Part shown: positions 25,284-33,965 of the stretch, piece by piece
How the letters are laid out: each line of letters begins with the position of its first letter
How positions within the stretch are numbered: position 1 is the stretch's first letter
DNA from: Erythrobacteraceae bacterium
GTDB lineage: Bacteria > Pseudomonadota > Alphaproteobacteria > Sphingomonadales > Sphingomonadaceae
Assembly (NCBI GenBank): GCA_027489095.1
Contig: JAIYAL010000204.1
Coordinates: 1 to 34,630 of the forward strand
Direction of reading: 5' to 3'
Length of the DNA stretch: 34,630 nt
Notes under the pieces: model-generated
What the model was told of the DNA's origin: nothing
Seen by the model: only the letters and a program-made list of their open reading frames with translations
The model's database searches: none
Program-made: the position numbers and the translations under genes

Positions 25284-26207
25284 GTGACTATTCGCAAAAT
25301 CTGCGTCCTTGGTGCACCCGCCGATCAGGGGCAGCCGCTGGTAGCCGAGCTGCTGGCACACGGATTTGAAGTTACCGCAGGGGTCCGGCGTGCCAATGCC
25401 ATGGCGGTTACCCCGTTCCCCGATCTGCCAACGGTGTTTGCCGACATCACCGATGCCGATGCGATGGCGGAGGCTTTCTCTGGGCAGGATGCCGCAGCGT
25501 TCCATCTGCCGTTCGAATTCGACCGCGCGAAGGCTGCGCATTTCGGCTGCGAGATTGCGGAGGGAGCGCGCCGTGCGGGGCTGAAGAAGATCGTCTTCAA
25601 CACCGCCTGCTATGTCGCGAGTCACGATCTTGATCTTTCGGCGCATGATGGCCGGCGCGATATTGAACAGGCGCTGGAAGAGACCGGCATCCCTTGCGTG
25701 TTTATCGAGCCGACCGTGTTCATGGATAACCAGTACCGGCTCTGGAACCGTCCCTTGATCATGCGCGAAGGGATTTTCGCCTATCCGGCCAAGCCCGACC
25801 TGCTGATCAACTGGGTGTGTCTTGAGGATGTCGCCCAGGCTATGCGCCGCGCGCTCCAGACCGATGCTGCCGATGGCCTTCACGTGCCGCTCGGCGGGCC
25901 GGAGGCGTTGTCGGGAGACCAAGTGGCGGCAAACCTGTCCGAGGCTATCGGCCGCGACGTACGCTTCGAAAGCCTTGCACCCGAGGAGTTCGCGGCCCGT
26001 ATGAGCGCAATGGTGACCGGTTCCCGGGCGGTGACACCGCTGAGTATCTATGATGGCATGGCGAAGTTCTACGCGTTCTACAACTCTCAGTCCGTCTCGC
26101 CCTTGCTGGTGGACCCGAAGGCCGCATGCGATCTGCTCGGTATGGAGCCGACGCGGCATCTCGACTGGGCCAAATCAAAGGACTGGAGTGCAGGCTTATC
26201 AGGATAA
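25284..26207 (+). CDS. NmrA-like NAD(P)-binding reductase
   Basis: 307 residues from the GTG at 25284 (VTIRKICVLGAPADQG), which places the Rossmann strand at the expected distance from the N-terminus. An ATG at 25227 gives 19 more residues with an AAGGAG only two bases away; it is the alternative. The usual GATGxxG is altered to GAPADQG. The segments VFADITDADAMAEAFSGQDAAAF and KKIVFNTACYVAS fit NmrA/atypical SDR proteins, which act as reductases or NAD(P) redox sensors. The YxxxK catalytic pair of classical SDRs is not seen. It precedes the TetR gene by about 95 bp in the same direction and may be its target or a metabolic partner. Confidence 0.8.
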   Translation: MTIRKICVLGAPADQGQPLVAELLAHGFEVTAGVRRANAMAVTPFPDLPTVFADITDADAMAEAFSGQDAAAFHLPFEFDRAKAAHFGCEIAEGARRAGLKKIVFNTACYVASHDLDLSAHDGRRDIEQALEETGIPCVFIEPTVFMDNQYRLWNRPLIMREGIFAYPAKPDLLINWVCLEDVAQAMRRALQTDAADGLHVPLGGPEALSGDQVAANLSEAIGRDVRFESLAPEEFAARMSAMVTGSRAVTPLSIYDGMAKFYAFYNSQSVSPLLVDPKAACDLLGMEPTRHLDWAKSKDWSAGLSG

Positions 26208-26301
26208 CGCCGCCAGCTTGCGCACTGTGCCTTTCAAGATGGTCTGCCGCAATCACGCGCTCCGATTGCCGATCACCCCGTCGCGTTGTAGCGCCTAAAG
26301 C

Positions 26302-26907
26302 ATGGCCAAAATAACGAAGCCGCGCGCCAAAGCCAGGCTGCTCAAGGCTGGAACAAAGGAGTTCGCCGCGCATGGTTATCGCGGCGCATCACTGCGCGAT
26401 ATTGCCAACCTGGCCGACACCAATGTCGCCGCCATTAAGTATCACTTTGGTTCAAAAGAGATATTTTGGAAAGAGGTGGTCTCGCACCTCTACCAGTCGC
26501 TGGCCGATACGATCCTTGATAATGACGGCCGCAATGACGCCCCCGATACGCGCGAACTGATCCGCGCTTCGACCCGGGACTACATTCTGTTTTCGGCAAA
26601 GAACCCGGAACTCTACCGGATAACCGTCCTTGAAATGATTGAGGGCGGTGAACGGATGGAATGGCTGGCGCGCTACCATTTGCGCGAATTCATGGAACGG
26701 ACGATGGCCTGGACCTCAATTGCCCAGGAAAACGGCGTGTTCCCGCGGGACGTCCCGCCATTCAATCTGGTCTACATCATGATGGGCGCGATCCAGACCA
26801 TCTTCATGATGGCCCCGCAGATCGAGCGCAGCTTCGGCGTCGACGTTTTTGCGGAAAAACAGATCGACAGTCACGTCGAAAGCATCATGCGCCTGTTCGA
26901 TATTTGA
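26302..26907 (+). CDS. TetR family transcriptional regulator
   Basis: 201 residues. The N-terminal helix-turn-helix is complete: RLLKAGTKEFAAHGYRGASLRDIANLADTNVAAIKYHFGSKEIFWKEVV. The C-terminal ligand-binding part (YILFSAKNPELYRITVLEMIEGGERMEWLARYHLREFMERTM) resembles regulators of hydrophobic-compound catabolism. The ATG at 26302 follows GCGCCTAAAGC with only a weak ribosome-binding site. Lying between the reductase and the TonB receptor, it probably represses one or both in the absence of the inducer. A palindrome ACGATCGT downstream is a possible site. Confidence 0.92.
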   Translation: MAKITKPRAKARLLKAGTKEFAAHGYRGASLRDIANLADTNVAAIKYHFGSKEIFWKEVVSHLYQSLADTILDNDGRNDAPDTRELIRASTRDYILFSAKNPELYRITVLEMIEGGERMEWLARYHLREFMERTMAWTSIAQENGVFPRDVPPFNLVYIMMGAIQTIFMMAPQIERSFGVDVFAEKQIDSHVESIMRLFDI

Positions 26908-27228
26908 ACTTAAAATCAGATGTTTGTGCCAATAATCCGCCGCCCGATCCATTTTTAAACGATCGTATCAATTTTGCGAGTGTCGCTTGCAGCGATCCCG
27001 GTTCAGTTTCGCTGATGATACGGCGCCCATGCAGGTGCCGTGCACAAGAGGCTGAAGGCATGGTGCACTTGCGGTGCAATCGAACACGGCACGCGGCATA
27101 TCGCGGCACGGTTCCAATGCGCCCTCTCTCCCGCACAACATCACGCCTGTCCTGCAAGCCTGCCGGCCCGCAACTTGGCCGGTCGCAGCGGGATCATTTG
27201 CGTCGATGACCAACAGGGGAGAAAGCCG
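26908..27228. promoter_or_regulatory. Upstream region of island TonB receptor
   Basis: A 321-bp gap, locally AT-rich at its left end. It includes the palindrome ACGATCGT at 26959-26966 within AAACGATCGTAT, a candidate TetR operator. The ORF track extends the receptor frame into this region (from 27040), but that N-terminal part lacks signal-peptide character. No RNA gene is recognised. Confidence 0.35.
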
Positions 27229-29712
27229 ATGGCTAAGACTACCGGACACAAATCGCGTTTCCTGACAAAGGCCTCTGCCTGGGGCCTTTGTGCAGTGGCA
27301 TTCTCGTTCGCGCCAGCGCTTGCCGCGCAGGATCAGGCCGATGAGCCATCGGCCGACAAGGCGGGTGCGCGCGGCAACGAGATTGTGGTCACAGCGCGCA
27401 GCCAGCAGGAAACCTTGCTCGAAGCTCCGGTTGCCGCAGCGGTCATCAGCGCGGCGACCCTCGAAGCCGCCCGCATCGACGAGGCCGCGGACATCATGGG
27501 CCGCGTGCCCACATTGAATGTGCAAATCGGTGGTTCGGGGGCGAGCGCACAGATATCGCTGCGCGGGGTAGGCTCCAGCAATATCTCCAACGCGTTCGAT
27601 TCCGCCGTAGCGCTCAATTTCGACGGCGTGCTGGTCAGCACCCAGCGCCTGCTCCAGTCGGCCTTCTTCGATGTCGCCCAGATCGAGGTGCTCAAGGGGC
27701 CACAATCGCTTTATTTTGGCAAGGCCGCCTCGGCAGGCGTGCTGTCGCTGCGCTCGGCTGAGCCAACTGCCACCTGGCAGGGCGGCGGCAAGACAAGCTA
27801 CGAGATTGAGGAGGACGGCTATACTGCCGGTGGGTTTGTGTCGGGGCCACTGACCGATACACTCGGCATTCGCGTGGCCGCCGAATATCAGGATATTGCC
27901 AAATATGTTGAGCTTCAGAACAACGTCCCGGCACGTGACCGCGACAAGGGGTTCAACAACTTCATCGGTCGGGTGACGCTGGACTGGAAACCGACGTCTG
28001 ATTTCTCGGCCAACCTCAAGCTCGATTACAACCGCCAGCGCAGCCAGACCTTGCTGCAATTCACCGACATCTTCTGTGGCGGTGATGGGCGTGCCGATCC
28101 GTCTGTGCTTGCTGTGTTCGGCGTGTCCTTTGCGCCGACGCATGATTGCAACATCAGCGACAGCCGCTTCCCGACGCCTGACGGCAATGCGGCGATCAAT
28201 GTCGTGCCGACCGGCACTGTCGGCGCAGACCGCGCAGACATTTCACAGGCGTTCAACGACACCGATATCTTCTTCGGCCGCCTGACGCTGGATGCGCGGC
28301 TGAGCGATGACCTGAAGGTGACGTCTATCACCGGCTATGTCGATATGGACAATGAATACAACGACTCCTTCAATTCCACCGGGCGCCTGCCAAACGGCGC
28401 CGCCGCAGGGCTGGTGGCGCCGTTCAAGAACACGCTGGAACAGTTTACGCAGGAACTGCGCCTGATCAGCGAATTCGACGGTCCGTTCAATTTCATGCTC
28501 GGCGCCTTCTATGAAGACCGTACCATGGGCCTCAGCACCTCGCAGAACGCCTTCAATCCGTCGCTGGTGCTGGGACCCGATCCCCGCACCGGTTTCACCT
28601 TCGACTGGTTCGCCGATCGCCCGATCCAGTCCGAAGCGATTTCGCTGTTCGGCAGCGCGTCCATCGATTTCAGCGATGCCTGGCAGCTATCGGGCGGGCT
28701 GCGCTGGACGGACGAGAAGAAGTCGACCGTCATTGCCTTCCCCTACGTCCACAGCTTCATCACCACCGCATTCGGCGCGGTGGCTTCGGGCTTCATCACT
28801 GATCCGGTCGTGTTCAAAGACAGCAATATCTCGCCCGAACTGGTGCTGCGATATACTCCGAATGACGACACCAACATCTATGCGGCGTTCAAGTCCGGCT
28901 TCAAATCCGGCGGGGTCGATAACAACCTGTTACCGACCGGCACGGTTGTCCCGGGGCTGAACAGCGCCGATCCCGTGGTGGCAGAGGCAGCAGCTGACGC
29001 CTTGCGGTTTGACTCGGAAACCTCGCTCGGCGGGGAAATCGGGTTCAAGTCCCAGTTCGCCAACCGCACGGTCACACTCAACGCCGTGGCCTATTATTAC
29101 GTGTTCGACAATCTTCAGGTCCAGAACTTTGATCCTGCGATCTTCAATTTCGACACCACCAACGCTGGCGAGTTGACCACGCAGGGCATCGAAGTCGATT
29201 TTGCCTGGGCAACACCGATGGACGGGCTGAACCTTTCGGGCGGCTTTGCGCTGCTGGATGCCGAGTTCACCGACACCTTCTTCGTCCCGGCAACGGGCGA
29301 TGATCTGGAAGGTGTCCGCCCGGCCCGCGCGCCGACTTTCTCGGGTAATCTCGCGGTTGACTGGAAAACGCCGCTAACCTCGAGCCTCGATCTGGGCGTC
29401 AATGGCAACCTTGCCTACACCTCGTCCTATATCACGGCCAACAGCACGCGCGGCACGTTCCAGGACTCGGTGCGCAACGCCAATGGCGCGCTCAACAAGC
29501 TGGTGCAGGACGGGTTCTTTACGATCGACGGAACGGTCTCGATCGGCGCGCCTGATCAGGGGTGGACCCTTTCGCTCATCGGTCGCAACTTGACCGACAA
29601 GCAGTGGATCAACACGTCCGGGCCGGCGCCGTTCGTGGGTGCTGGCGACGATCAGGTCGTCACACTCAACCGCGGAAGGCAATTGTTCATCGAAGTCGGC
29701 TTCAAGTTCTAG
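27229..29712 (+). CDS. TonB-dependent outer-membrane receptor
   Basis: 827 residues. The start is the ATG at 27229 after GGGGAGAAAG; a signal peptide (FLTKASAWGLCAVAFSFAPALA) ends near residue 33. The TonB box-like GNEIVVTAR is followed by the plug (AADIMGRVPTLNVQIGG...ISLRGVGSSN, IEVLKGPQSLYFGKAASAGVLSL) and a 22-strand-type barrel ending RQLFIEVGFKF with terminal phenylalanine. This style of receptor is very abundant in sphingomonads, where many take up siderophores but others take up plant- or pollutant-derived organics. The neighbouring hydrolase and reductase suggest an organic substrate here; this is inference. A hairpin terminator follows. Confidence 0.93.
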   Translation: MAKTTGHKSRFLTKASAWGLCAVAFSFAPALAAQDQADEPSADKAGARGNEIVVTARSQQETLLEAPVAAAVISAATLEAARIDEAADIMGRVPTLNVQIGGSGASAQISLRGVGSSNISNAFDSAVALNFDGVLVSTQRLLQSAFFDVAQIEVLKGPQSLYFGKAASAGVLSLRSAEPTATWQGGGKTSYEIEEDGYTAGGFVSGPLTDTLGIRVAAEYQDIAKYVELQNNVPARDRDKGFNNFIGRVTLDWKPTSDFSANLKLDYNRQRSQTLLQFTDIFCGGDGRADPSVLAVFGVSFAPTHDCNISDSRFPTPDGNAAINVVPTGTVGADRADISQAFNDTDIFFGRLTLDARLSDDLKVTSITGYVDMDNEYNDSFNSTGRLPNGAAAGLVAPFKNTLEQFTQELRLISEFDGPFNFMLGAFYEDRTMGLSTSQNAFNPSLVLGPDPRTGFTFDWFADRPIQSEAISLFGSASIDFSDAWQLSGGLRWTDEKKSTVIAFPYVHSFITTAFGAVASGFITDPVVFKDSNISPELVLRYTPNDDTNIYAAFKSGFKSGGVDNNLLPTGTVVPGLNSADPVVAEAAADALRFDSETSLGGEIGFKSQFANRTVTLNAVAYYYVFDNLQVQNFDPAIFNFDTTNAGELTTQGIEVDFAWATPMDGLNLSGGFALLDAEFTDTFFVPATGDDLEGVRPARAPTFSGNLAVDWKTPLTSSLDLGVNGNLAYTSSYITANSTRGTFQDSVRNANGALNKLVQDGFFTIDGTVSIGAPDQGWTLSLIGRNLTDKQWINTSGPAPFVGAGDDQVVTLNRGRQLFIEVGFKF

Positions 29713-29737
29713 TCTGGTCTCTCCGGCTGGCCACTGA

Positions 29738-29779
29738 CGGGCGGGCGCAATACATCAAGGGTGCCCGCCCGACTTTTCC
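29738..29779 (+). terminator. Intrinsic terminator after TonB receptor gene
   Basis: CGGGCGGGC at 29738-29746 pairs with GCCCGCCCG at 29763-29771, a 9-bp GC stem with a 16-base loop, followed by ACTTTTCCTT. It should end most transcription before the hydrolase gene, whose start is only about 30 bp further, so the hydrolase may depend on read-through or its own promoter. Confidence 0.65.
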
Positions 29780-29805
29780 TTGCGGCCAACTGCTGCGCTA
29801 GGACG

Positions 29806-30768
29806 ATGCACACAATGCCTCAACAACCTCCGGCTGAATCCGAAACTGCGGGCAGCGCCGTTCCCAGCTCGGCCCATCCGTCGCCGGTTGACCCGGCGCT
29901 GGCACAGCTGGACAAGCGGATCGGCAGTCTGGTCGTCAATCGCTTTACCTATCGCATTTTGCGCATCCTCGGGCGGTTAGCGCGGCCAAGGTTCGAACCC
30001 GATGGTGTCACGCTCGAGAATGACGGCCACTCCGCCATCATTCATCCACTCGAGCGCATCGGCAGCGGTGCGCTCATGCTGTTTCATGGGGGCGGGTTTG
30101 TCCTGGGGGAGCCTGCCGACCTTTTTCCGAAGGCCTCGATGTTTGCCCGGATGCTGGGCGTGCCGGTGATTTGCCCTGCTTATCGGCTGGCACCCCAATC
30201 GCCCTATCCTGCCGCAAGCGATGATGCCCTTGCCGCGTGGCACGCAACCATTGCCAAAGCGTCCGACATGGGCATTGATCCGACGAGGATTGTCGTCGGA
30301 GGCTACAGCGCCGGCGCCGGGCTGGCTGCGAGTCTGGTTCACCGGCTGCGCGATCTGGGAGGCAGCCATCCAGCCGCGCAATTGCTGATCTATCCGATGC
30401 TCGATGATCGAACCGCTATGCTGGAAGCGCTCGATACGCCGCGCCATCGGGTGTGGAGCAATCGCAACAACCGCTTTGCTTGGAAGGCCTATCTGGGATC
30501 GCATGAAAGGGCCGAAATCCTGCCTTATGCAGTAGCGGCCCGGCGCACCAACCTATCGCAGCTCCCTCCTGCGTGGCTCGGAGTGGGCACCTGCGATCTC
30601 TTCCTCGACGAGGTCAGGAATTACCGCGCCCGCCTTGACGCAGCCGGGGTCGAAGTGAGTTATGAAGAAGTGGCAGGTGCGATCCACGGGTTCGATATGG
30701 ATGACAATCCTCTTGGGCACCGTTTCACTCAGGCACAGCTTGAGTTTGTTCGTCGGTTCGTGTGCTGA
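29806..30768 (+). CDS. Alpha/beta hydrolase, hormone-sensitive-lipase (GDXG) type
   Basis: 320 residues from the ATG at 29806 (CTAGGACG upstream); a longer start at 29761 would begin inside the terminator hairpin. The oxyanion motif HGGGF is at 94-98, the nucleophile serine at S168 in GYSAG (a variant of the usual GDSAG), the acid is probably in LGVGTCDLFLDEV and the histidine in AIHGFDMD. The family hydrolyses acyl esters of small or aromatic alcohols. No signal peptide is evident, so it is cytoplasmic. With the TonB receptor it could split an imported ester; the substrate is unknown. Confidence 0.9.
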   Translation: MHTMPQQPPAESETAGSAVPSSAHPSPVDPALAQLDKRIGSLVVNRFTYRILRILGRLARPRFEPDGVTLENDGHSAIIHPLERIGSGALMLFHGGGFVLGEPADLFPKASMFARMLGVPVICPAYRLAPQSPYPAASDDALAAWHATIAKASDMGIDPTRIVVGGYSAGAGLAASLVHRLRDLGGSHPAAQLLIYPMLDDRTAMLEALDTPRHRVWSNRNNRFAWKAYLGSHERAEILPYAVAARRTNLSQLPPAWLGVGTCDLFLDEVRNYRARLDAAGVEVSYEEVAGAIHGFDMDDNPLGHRFTQAQLEFVRRFVC

Positions 30769-31184
30769 TCTTTACTGTGAGAATGCAAGTGCCGGGCCAT
30801 CGCATGGATTAATGCACTCGCCAAATGAGAAGGAGAGTTAGGCGGGCTAGGATTGCGTTGCAGGTCCGCATTCGACTTGAGCCAGCTGAAATCATGAAAT
30901 TCTCTTCGGCGACTCCCAGAAAACGAACACGCGGCTTCAACCAGTTGTTGGTCAGAACCTGCGGCTCAACAACCATCCCAGTTGCTGTCGGAATGCCGCG
31001 AGGGTTGGATGAACGCCCGTTGTCAGCTCCTAGCAAAACCCGCCGTTGGGCAAGCCGCCTTCGAACGACCGCAAAGTCCCAGAATTCGCCATCCTAGACG
31101 ATTGGAATCTTCGGCCGCTAGTGGGCGGTAGGGGGGACAACAGTGATGGTGGTCCCGAGTTTTCCGTGTCTGAGGTTGCATACT
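30769..31184. other. Gene-free stretch inside island
   Basis: About 415 bp without a supportable gene. Two overlapping antisense ORFs (30825-31097 plus, 30809-31036 minus) show no family motif, and neither has a good ribosome-binding site. It is probably the degraded remainder of the integrase gene region or other lost island sequence. Confidence 0.5.
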
Positions 31185-31302
31185 GAATTTGCGGGGCTTC
31201 CCCTTGGCGGCTGGCACCTGCGCGGATACCCTTTTCATCGCTTAGCTTGGTGGCCTTTGGGTCGGGCTTTGCCTGCCGGATCGCTACATCGGTGAGTGCC
31301 AT
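31185..31302 (-). pseudogene. Tyrosine integrase (DUF4102 type) N-terminal remnant
   Basis: On the minus strand, ATG at 31302 begins MALTDVAIRQAKPDPKATKL-SDEKG, the characteristic opening of the arm-binding DUF4102 domain of P4-like integrases (commonly MxLTDxxIRxAKPxxKxxKLsD). The frame then loses similarity. In the neighbouring frame the next bases read QVPAAKGKPRKF, resembling the following QVxPxGgKxWRfKY portion, so a frameshift near AAAAGGG is likely. The catalytic domain (R...HxxR...Y) is absent. It lies about 200 bp from the tRNA-Gly 3' end, reading away from it. Confidence 0.75.
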
Positions 31303-31327
31303 TTGCGAGCGTGGCTTTGCTGTCCTG

Positions 31328-31389
31328 ATACCCCCATGGGCGGGGGTATTGCATCGGCTCGCCACTGATACCCCCTCAAACATACCCCC
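31328..31389. repeat. ATACCCCC repeat cluster upstream of integrase remnant
   Basis: Four ATACCCCC units: an inverted pair ATACCCCC-ATGGGC-GGGGGTAT at 31328-31349 and a direct pair within 31367-31389. The inverted pair starts 26 bp before the integrase ATG, as expected for an autoregulatory or arm-type recombinase site. Two similar units occur at 24686-24706 at the opposite end of the island. Confidence 0.6.
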
Positions 31390-31449
31390 ATCGCATTGCG
31401 GCAGGGAGCGAAAGCGAGCGAACCGGTGTGAACCGATTGCTAGGAAATA

Positions 31450-31590
<141 letters not shown>

Positions 31591-31640
31591 GGCGCCAATG
31601 CCACCGATTGCTCGGGGACGTCAACGCCGTTTTGGCGGGC

Positions 31641-32519
31641 TCACCCCCGTGCTGGCCCGACTGCCATATTGTCGATCAGCCGCGTCCCGCCGATCCGCGC
31701 CGCGACCAGCAGGCGGGCCGGGTCTGACCCGAGCGCGATCAGCGGGGCGAGCGAGCGGCTGTCGGCGAGTGTCACGTAATCGATGCTGGAGAAGCCTGCC
31801 GCGAGGATCTCGTCCTCCAGCTGACCAAGCGCCTCGCCGATCGCCGCGCCGCTCTCGATCGCAGCGACGGCCGTCCGCATCGCGCGCGGCAGGGAAGCGG
31901 CCGCAGTGCGATGTTCCGGCAAAAGATAGCGATTGCGGCTGCTCATCGCCAATCCGTCCGCCTCGCGCACGGTCGGCACGCCGATGATCGCGTCCACGTG
32001 CGGGCGGGTGAGGTCGAGATCGCGCGCCATCGCCCTAATCACGGCGAGCTGCTGGAAGTCCTTCTCCCCGAAGAACGCCATGTCGGGGGTGACCTGATTG
32101 AAGAGCTTGAGCACCACCGTCGCCACACCGTCGAAATGGCCGGGCCGCGCCGCGCCGCATAGCCCGTCGCTGACCCCGGCGACGCTGACATTGGTGGCGA
32201 AGCCCGCCGGATACATCGCTTCGGCGGTGGGCGCCCATAGCAGCGCTACCCCCTCGGCCTCGAGCATCGCGGCGTCCGCTGCGAGCTGGCGGGGGTAAGC
32301 GTCCAAGTCCTCATTGGCGCCGAACTGCTTCGGGTTGACGAAGATCGAGACGACGACATGATCGGCTTCGGCCGCTGCGCGGCGCACCAGCGTAAGGTGG
32401 CCTTCGTGCAACGCGCCCATGGTCGGCACCAGCGCAATTCGCCCTCCGGCCCTATCGCTCTGGCCGCACAATTGTGCCAAAGCGGTTCTCAACATATGCA
32501 GCGTGTTGACCGTTTGCAC
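31641..32519 (-). CDS. panC: Pantoate--beta-alanine ligase
   Basis: 292 residues; joins pantoate and beta-alanine using ATP in pantothenate (coenzyme A) synthesis, in the cytosol. Signature elements: LVPTMGALHEGHLTLVRRA (HIGH-like nucleotide motif), VVSIFVNPKQFGANEDLDAYPR, MAFFGEKDFQQLAVIRAM and GVPTVREADGLAMSSRNRYL. The start is GTG at 32519 (VQTVNTLHML) with CTTGGAGG seven bases upstream; the ORF track ATG at 32543 would place that ribosome-binding site inside the gene. It is divergent from mipZ and ends 64 bp from tRNA-Gly(TCC). No other pan gene is in view. Confidence 0.96.
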   Translation of the reverse strand: MQTVNTLHMLRTALAQLCGQSDRAGGRIALVPTMGALHEGHLTLVRRAAAEADHVVVSIFVNPKQFGANEDLDAYPRQLAADAAMLEAEGVALLWAPTAEAMYPAGFATNVSVAGVSDGLCGAARPGHFDGVATVVLKLFNQVTPDMAFFGEKDFQQLAVIRAMARDLDLTRPHVDAIIGVPTVREADGLAMSSRNRYLLPEHRTAAASLPRAMRTAVAAIESGAAIGEALGQLEDEILAAGFSSIDYVTLADSRSLAPLIALGSDPARLLVAARIGGTRLIDNMAVGPARG

Positions 32520-32636
32520 CGTCTGGCCTCCAAGGATAAGCAAGACGGATGCCCTAGCGGTGCTCGCTGTCCCATTTCAAGCCGCCTGGGGGTCGGTAAG
32601 CCAATGCGCCCGCAGAGTTCAACCGAGAGACCAGCC

Positions 32637-33488
32637 ATGTCGCCCGCCGCGCGCGCTCAGCCTCCTGAACCTCGGACCTTGCGCAAGGGGCACGCGCACC
32701 GGATCGTGTTCGCCAACGAGAAGGGCGGCACCGGCAAGTCGACCACGGCCGTCCATGTCGCGGTGGCGCTCTCCTACCTCGGCGCACGGGTGGCCTCGAT
32801 CGACCTCGACCCCCGCCAGCGCACCATGCACCGCTACATCGAGAACCGCCTGGCGACGCTCGAGAAGCGCGAGCTGACCCTGCCGACGCCCGACTGCGAG
32901 GTGTTCCGCGAGACCGGCACGGGGGCACTGCTCGGGATGATCCGCCGGCTCGAGGCCAATTGCGACTTCCTCATCATCGACAATCCGGGGCGCGATGATG
33001 CCTATGCGCGCATCGCGGTCGAACATGCCGACACCCTGGTCACGCCGATGAACGACAGTTTCGTCGACTTCGACCTGATTGGACAGGTCGATGCCGAGAC
33101 CTTCAAGGTGAAGAAGCTCTCCTTCTTCGCCGAGCTGATCTGGGAAGCGCGGATGAAGCGCAGCCGCATGACGATCGAACAGCAGCGGCCAGAGATGGAC
33201 TGGATCGTTGTGCGCAACCGCACCGGTCACGTCGAGGCGCGCAACCAGTCGCGTCTGCACAAGGCGCTCAGCGAGATGGCGAAACGCGTCGGCTTCCGGG
33301 TGACGCAGGGCCTCTCGGAGCGCGTGATCTACCGCGAGCTGTTTCCCTCGGGCCTGACCCTCCTCGACAAGGGTCACTTGGGCGAGCTTGGCACCAGCCA
33401 CCTCGTCGCCCGGCAGGAACTGCGCTCGCTGATCAAGGCGTTGAGCCTTCCCGAGTTTACTCGTGGGGGCGAGCTGGAACTGGCCTGA
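32637..33488 (+). CDS. mipZ: Division-plane positioning ATPase MipZ
   Basis: 283 residues, close to the 279 or so known for Caulobacter MipZ. A ParA-like deviant Walker ATPase that forms a gradient from the chromosome origin and inhibits FtsZ assembly near poles. The Walker A motif KGGTGKST begins at residue 29; the DLDPRQRTMHRYIENR segment, the NPGRDDAYARIAVEHADTLVTPMNDSFVDFDLIGQVD stretch and WIVVRNRTGHVEARN are typical of MipZ. The chosen start is the ATG at 32637; the ATG at 32604 is an alternative that adds 11 residues. The long ORF from 32358 is antisense to panC. It overlaps the J-domain gene by one base (TGATG). Confidence 0.95.
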   Translation: MSPAARAQPPEPRTLRKGHAHRIVFANEKGGTGKSTTAVHVAVALSYLGARVASIDLDPRQRTMHRYIENRLATLEKRELTLPTPDCEVFRETGTGALLGMIRRLEANCDFLIIDNPGRDDAYARIAVEHADTLVTPMNDSFVDFDLIGQVDAETFKVKKLSFFAELIWEARMKRSRMTIEQQRPEMDWIVVRNRTGHVEARNQSRLHKALSEMAKRVGFRVTQGLSERVIYRELFPSGLTLLDKGHLGELGTSHLVARQELRSLIKALSLPEFTRGGELELA

Positions 33489-33790
33489 TGCTGCGCGCGA
33501 TGATCCTCGTCGCCCTGGCATGCCTGTTCTGCCGCTGGGCTTTCGGCAAGTGGCCTTGGGACTACCTGAAGCCCGCGCCAACCCGCCAACAGGCGGTATC
33601 TCGTGCACGCACCTTGCTTGGTGTGGAGGCGGGGGCCGGGCGTGACGATATAGCCGCTGCGCACCGCCGGCTCACCGCACTTGTCCATCCCGACCGGGGG
33701 GGCTCCACCGCCGCGATGCAGGAGGCGAATGCCGCGCGCGACCTGCTGCTCGCCGAGTTGCCAATCGGGCGCGACGGGAGCGGGGGCTAG
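33488..33790 (+). CDS. Small membrane-anchored J-domain protein
   Basis: 100 residues. A hydrophobic N-terminal anchor (MLRAMILVALACLFCRWAFG) is followed by a compact J-like domain (SRARTLLGVEAGAGRDDIAAAHRRLTALVHPDRGG) with the HPD motif at H67-D69 that stimulates DnaK-type ATPases. No Gly/Phe or zinc-finger region is present, giving a layout similar to the mitochondrial Pam18/Tim14 proteins. The start overlaps the mipZ stop as TGATG, so both are made from one transcript. It may recruit Hsp70 to the inner membrane; no client is known from sequence. Confidence 0.87.
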   Translation: MLRAMILVALACLFCRWAFGKWPWDYLKPAPTRQQAVSRARTLLGVEAGAGRDDIAAAHRRLTALVHPDRGGSTAAMQEANAARDLLLAELPIGRDGSGG

Positions 33791-33965
33791 CCCGCATTGC
33801 CAACATCGCGGGATTGACACATTCGCGCGGCACGGGTTTCTCGGGCTGCGTGGAACATGGGCGAGGGGGAGGATAGCGTTCCGTGCCACGGTCACGACCC
33901 CTGCGCTGCAACCCGCTTAAGCACCCCGCTCGCTCCATCTGACGCGGTAAGGAGATCCTCACCTC

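Noticed and set aside
30825-31097. Plus ORF of 90 codons in the island gap
   Set aside because: Arg-rich with no family pattern, overlapped by an equally featureless antisense ORF; probably non-coding debris.
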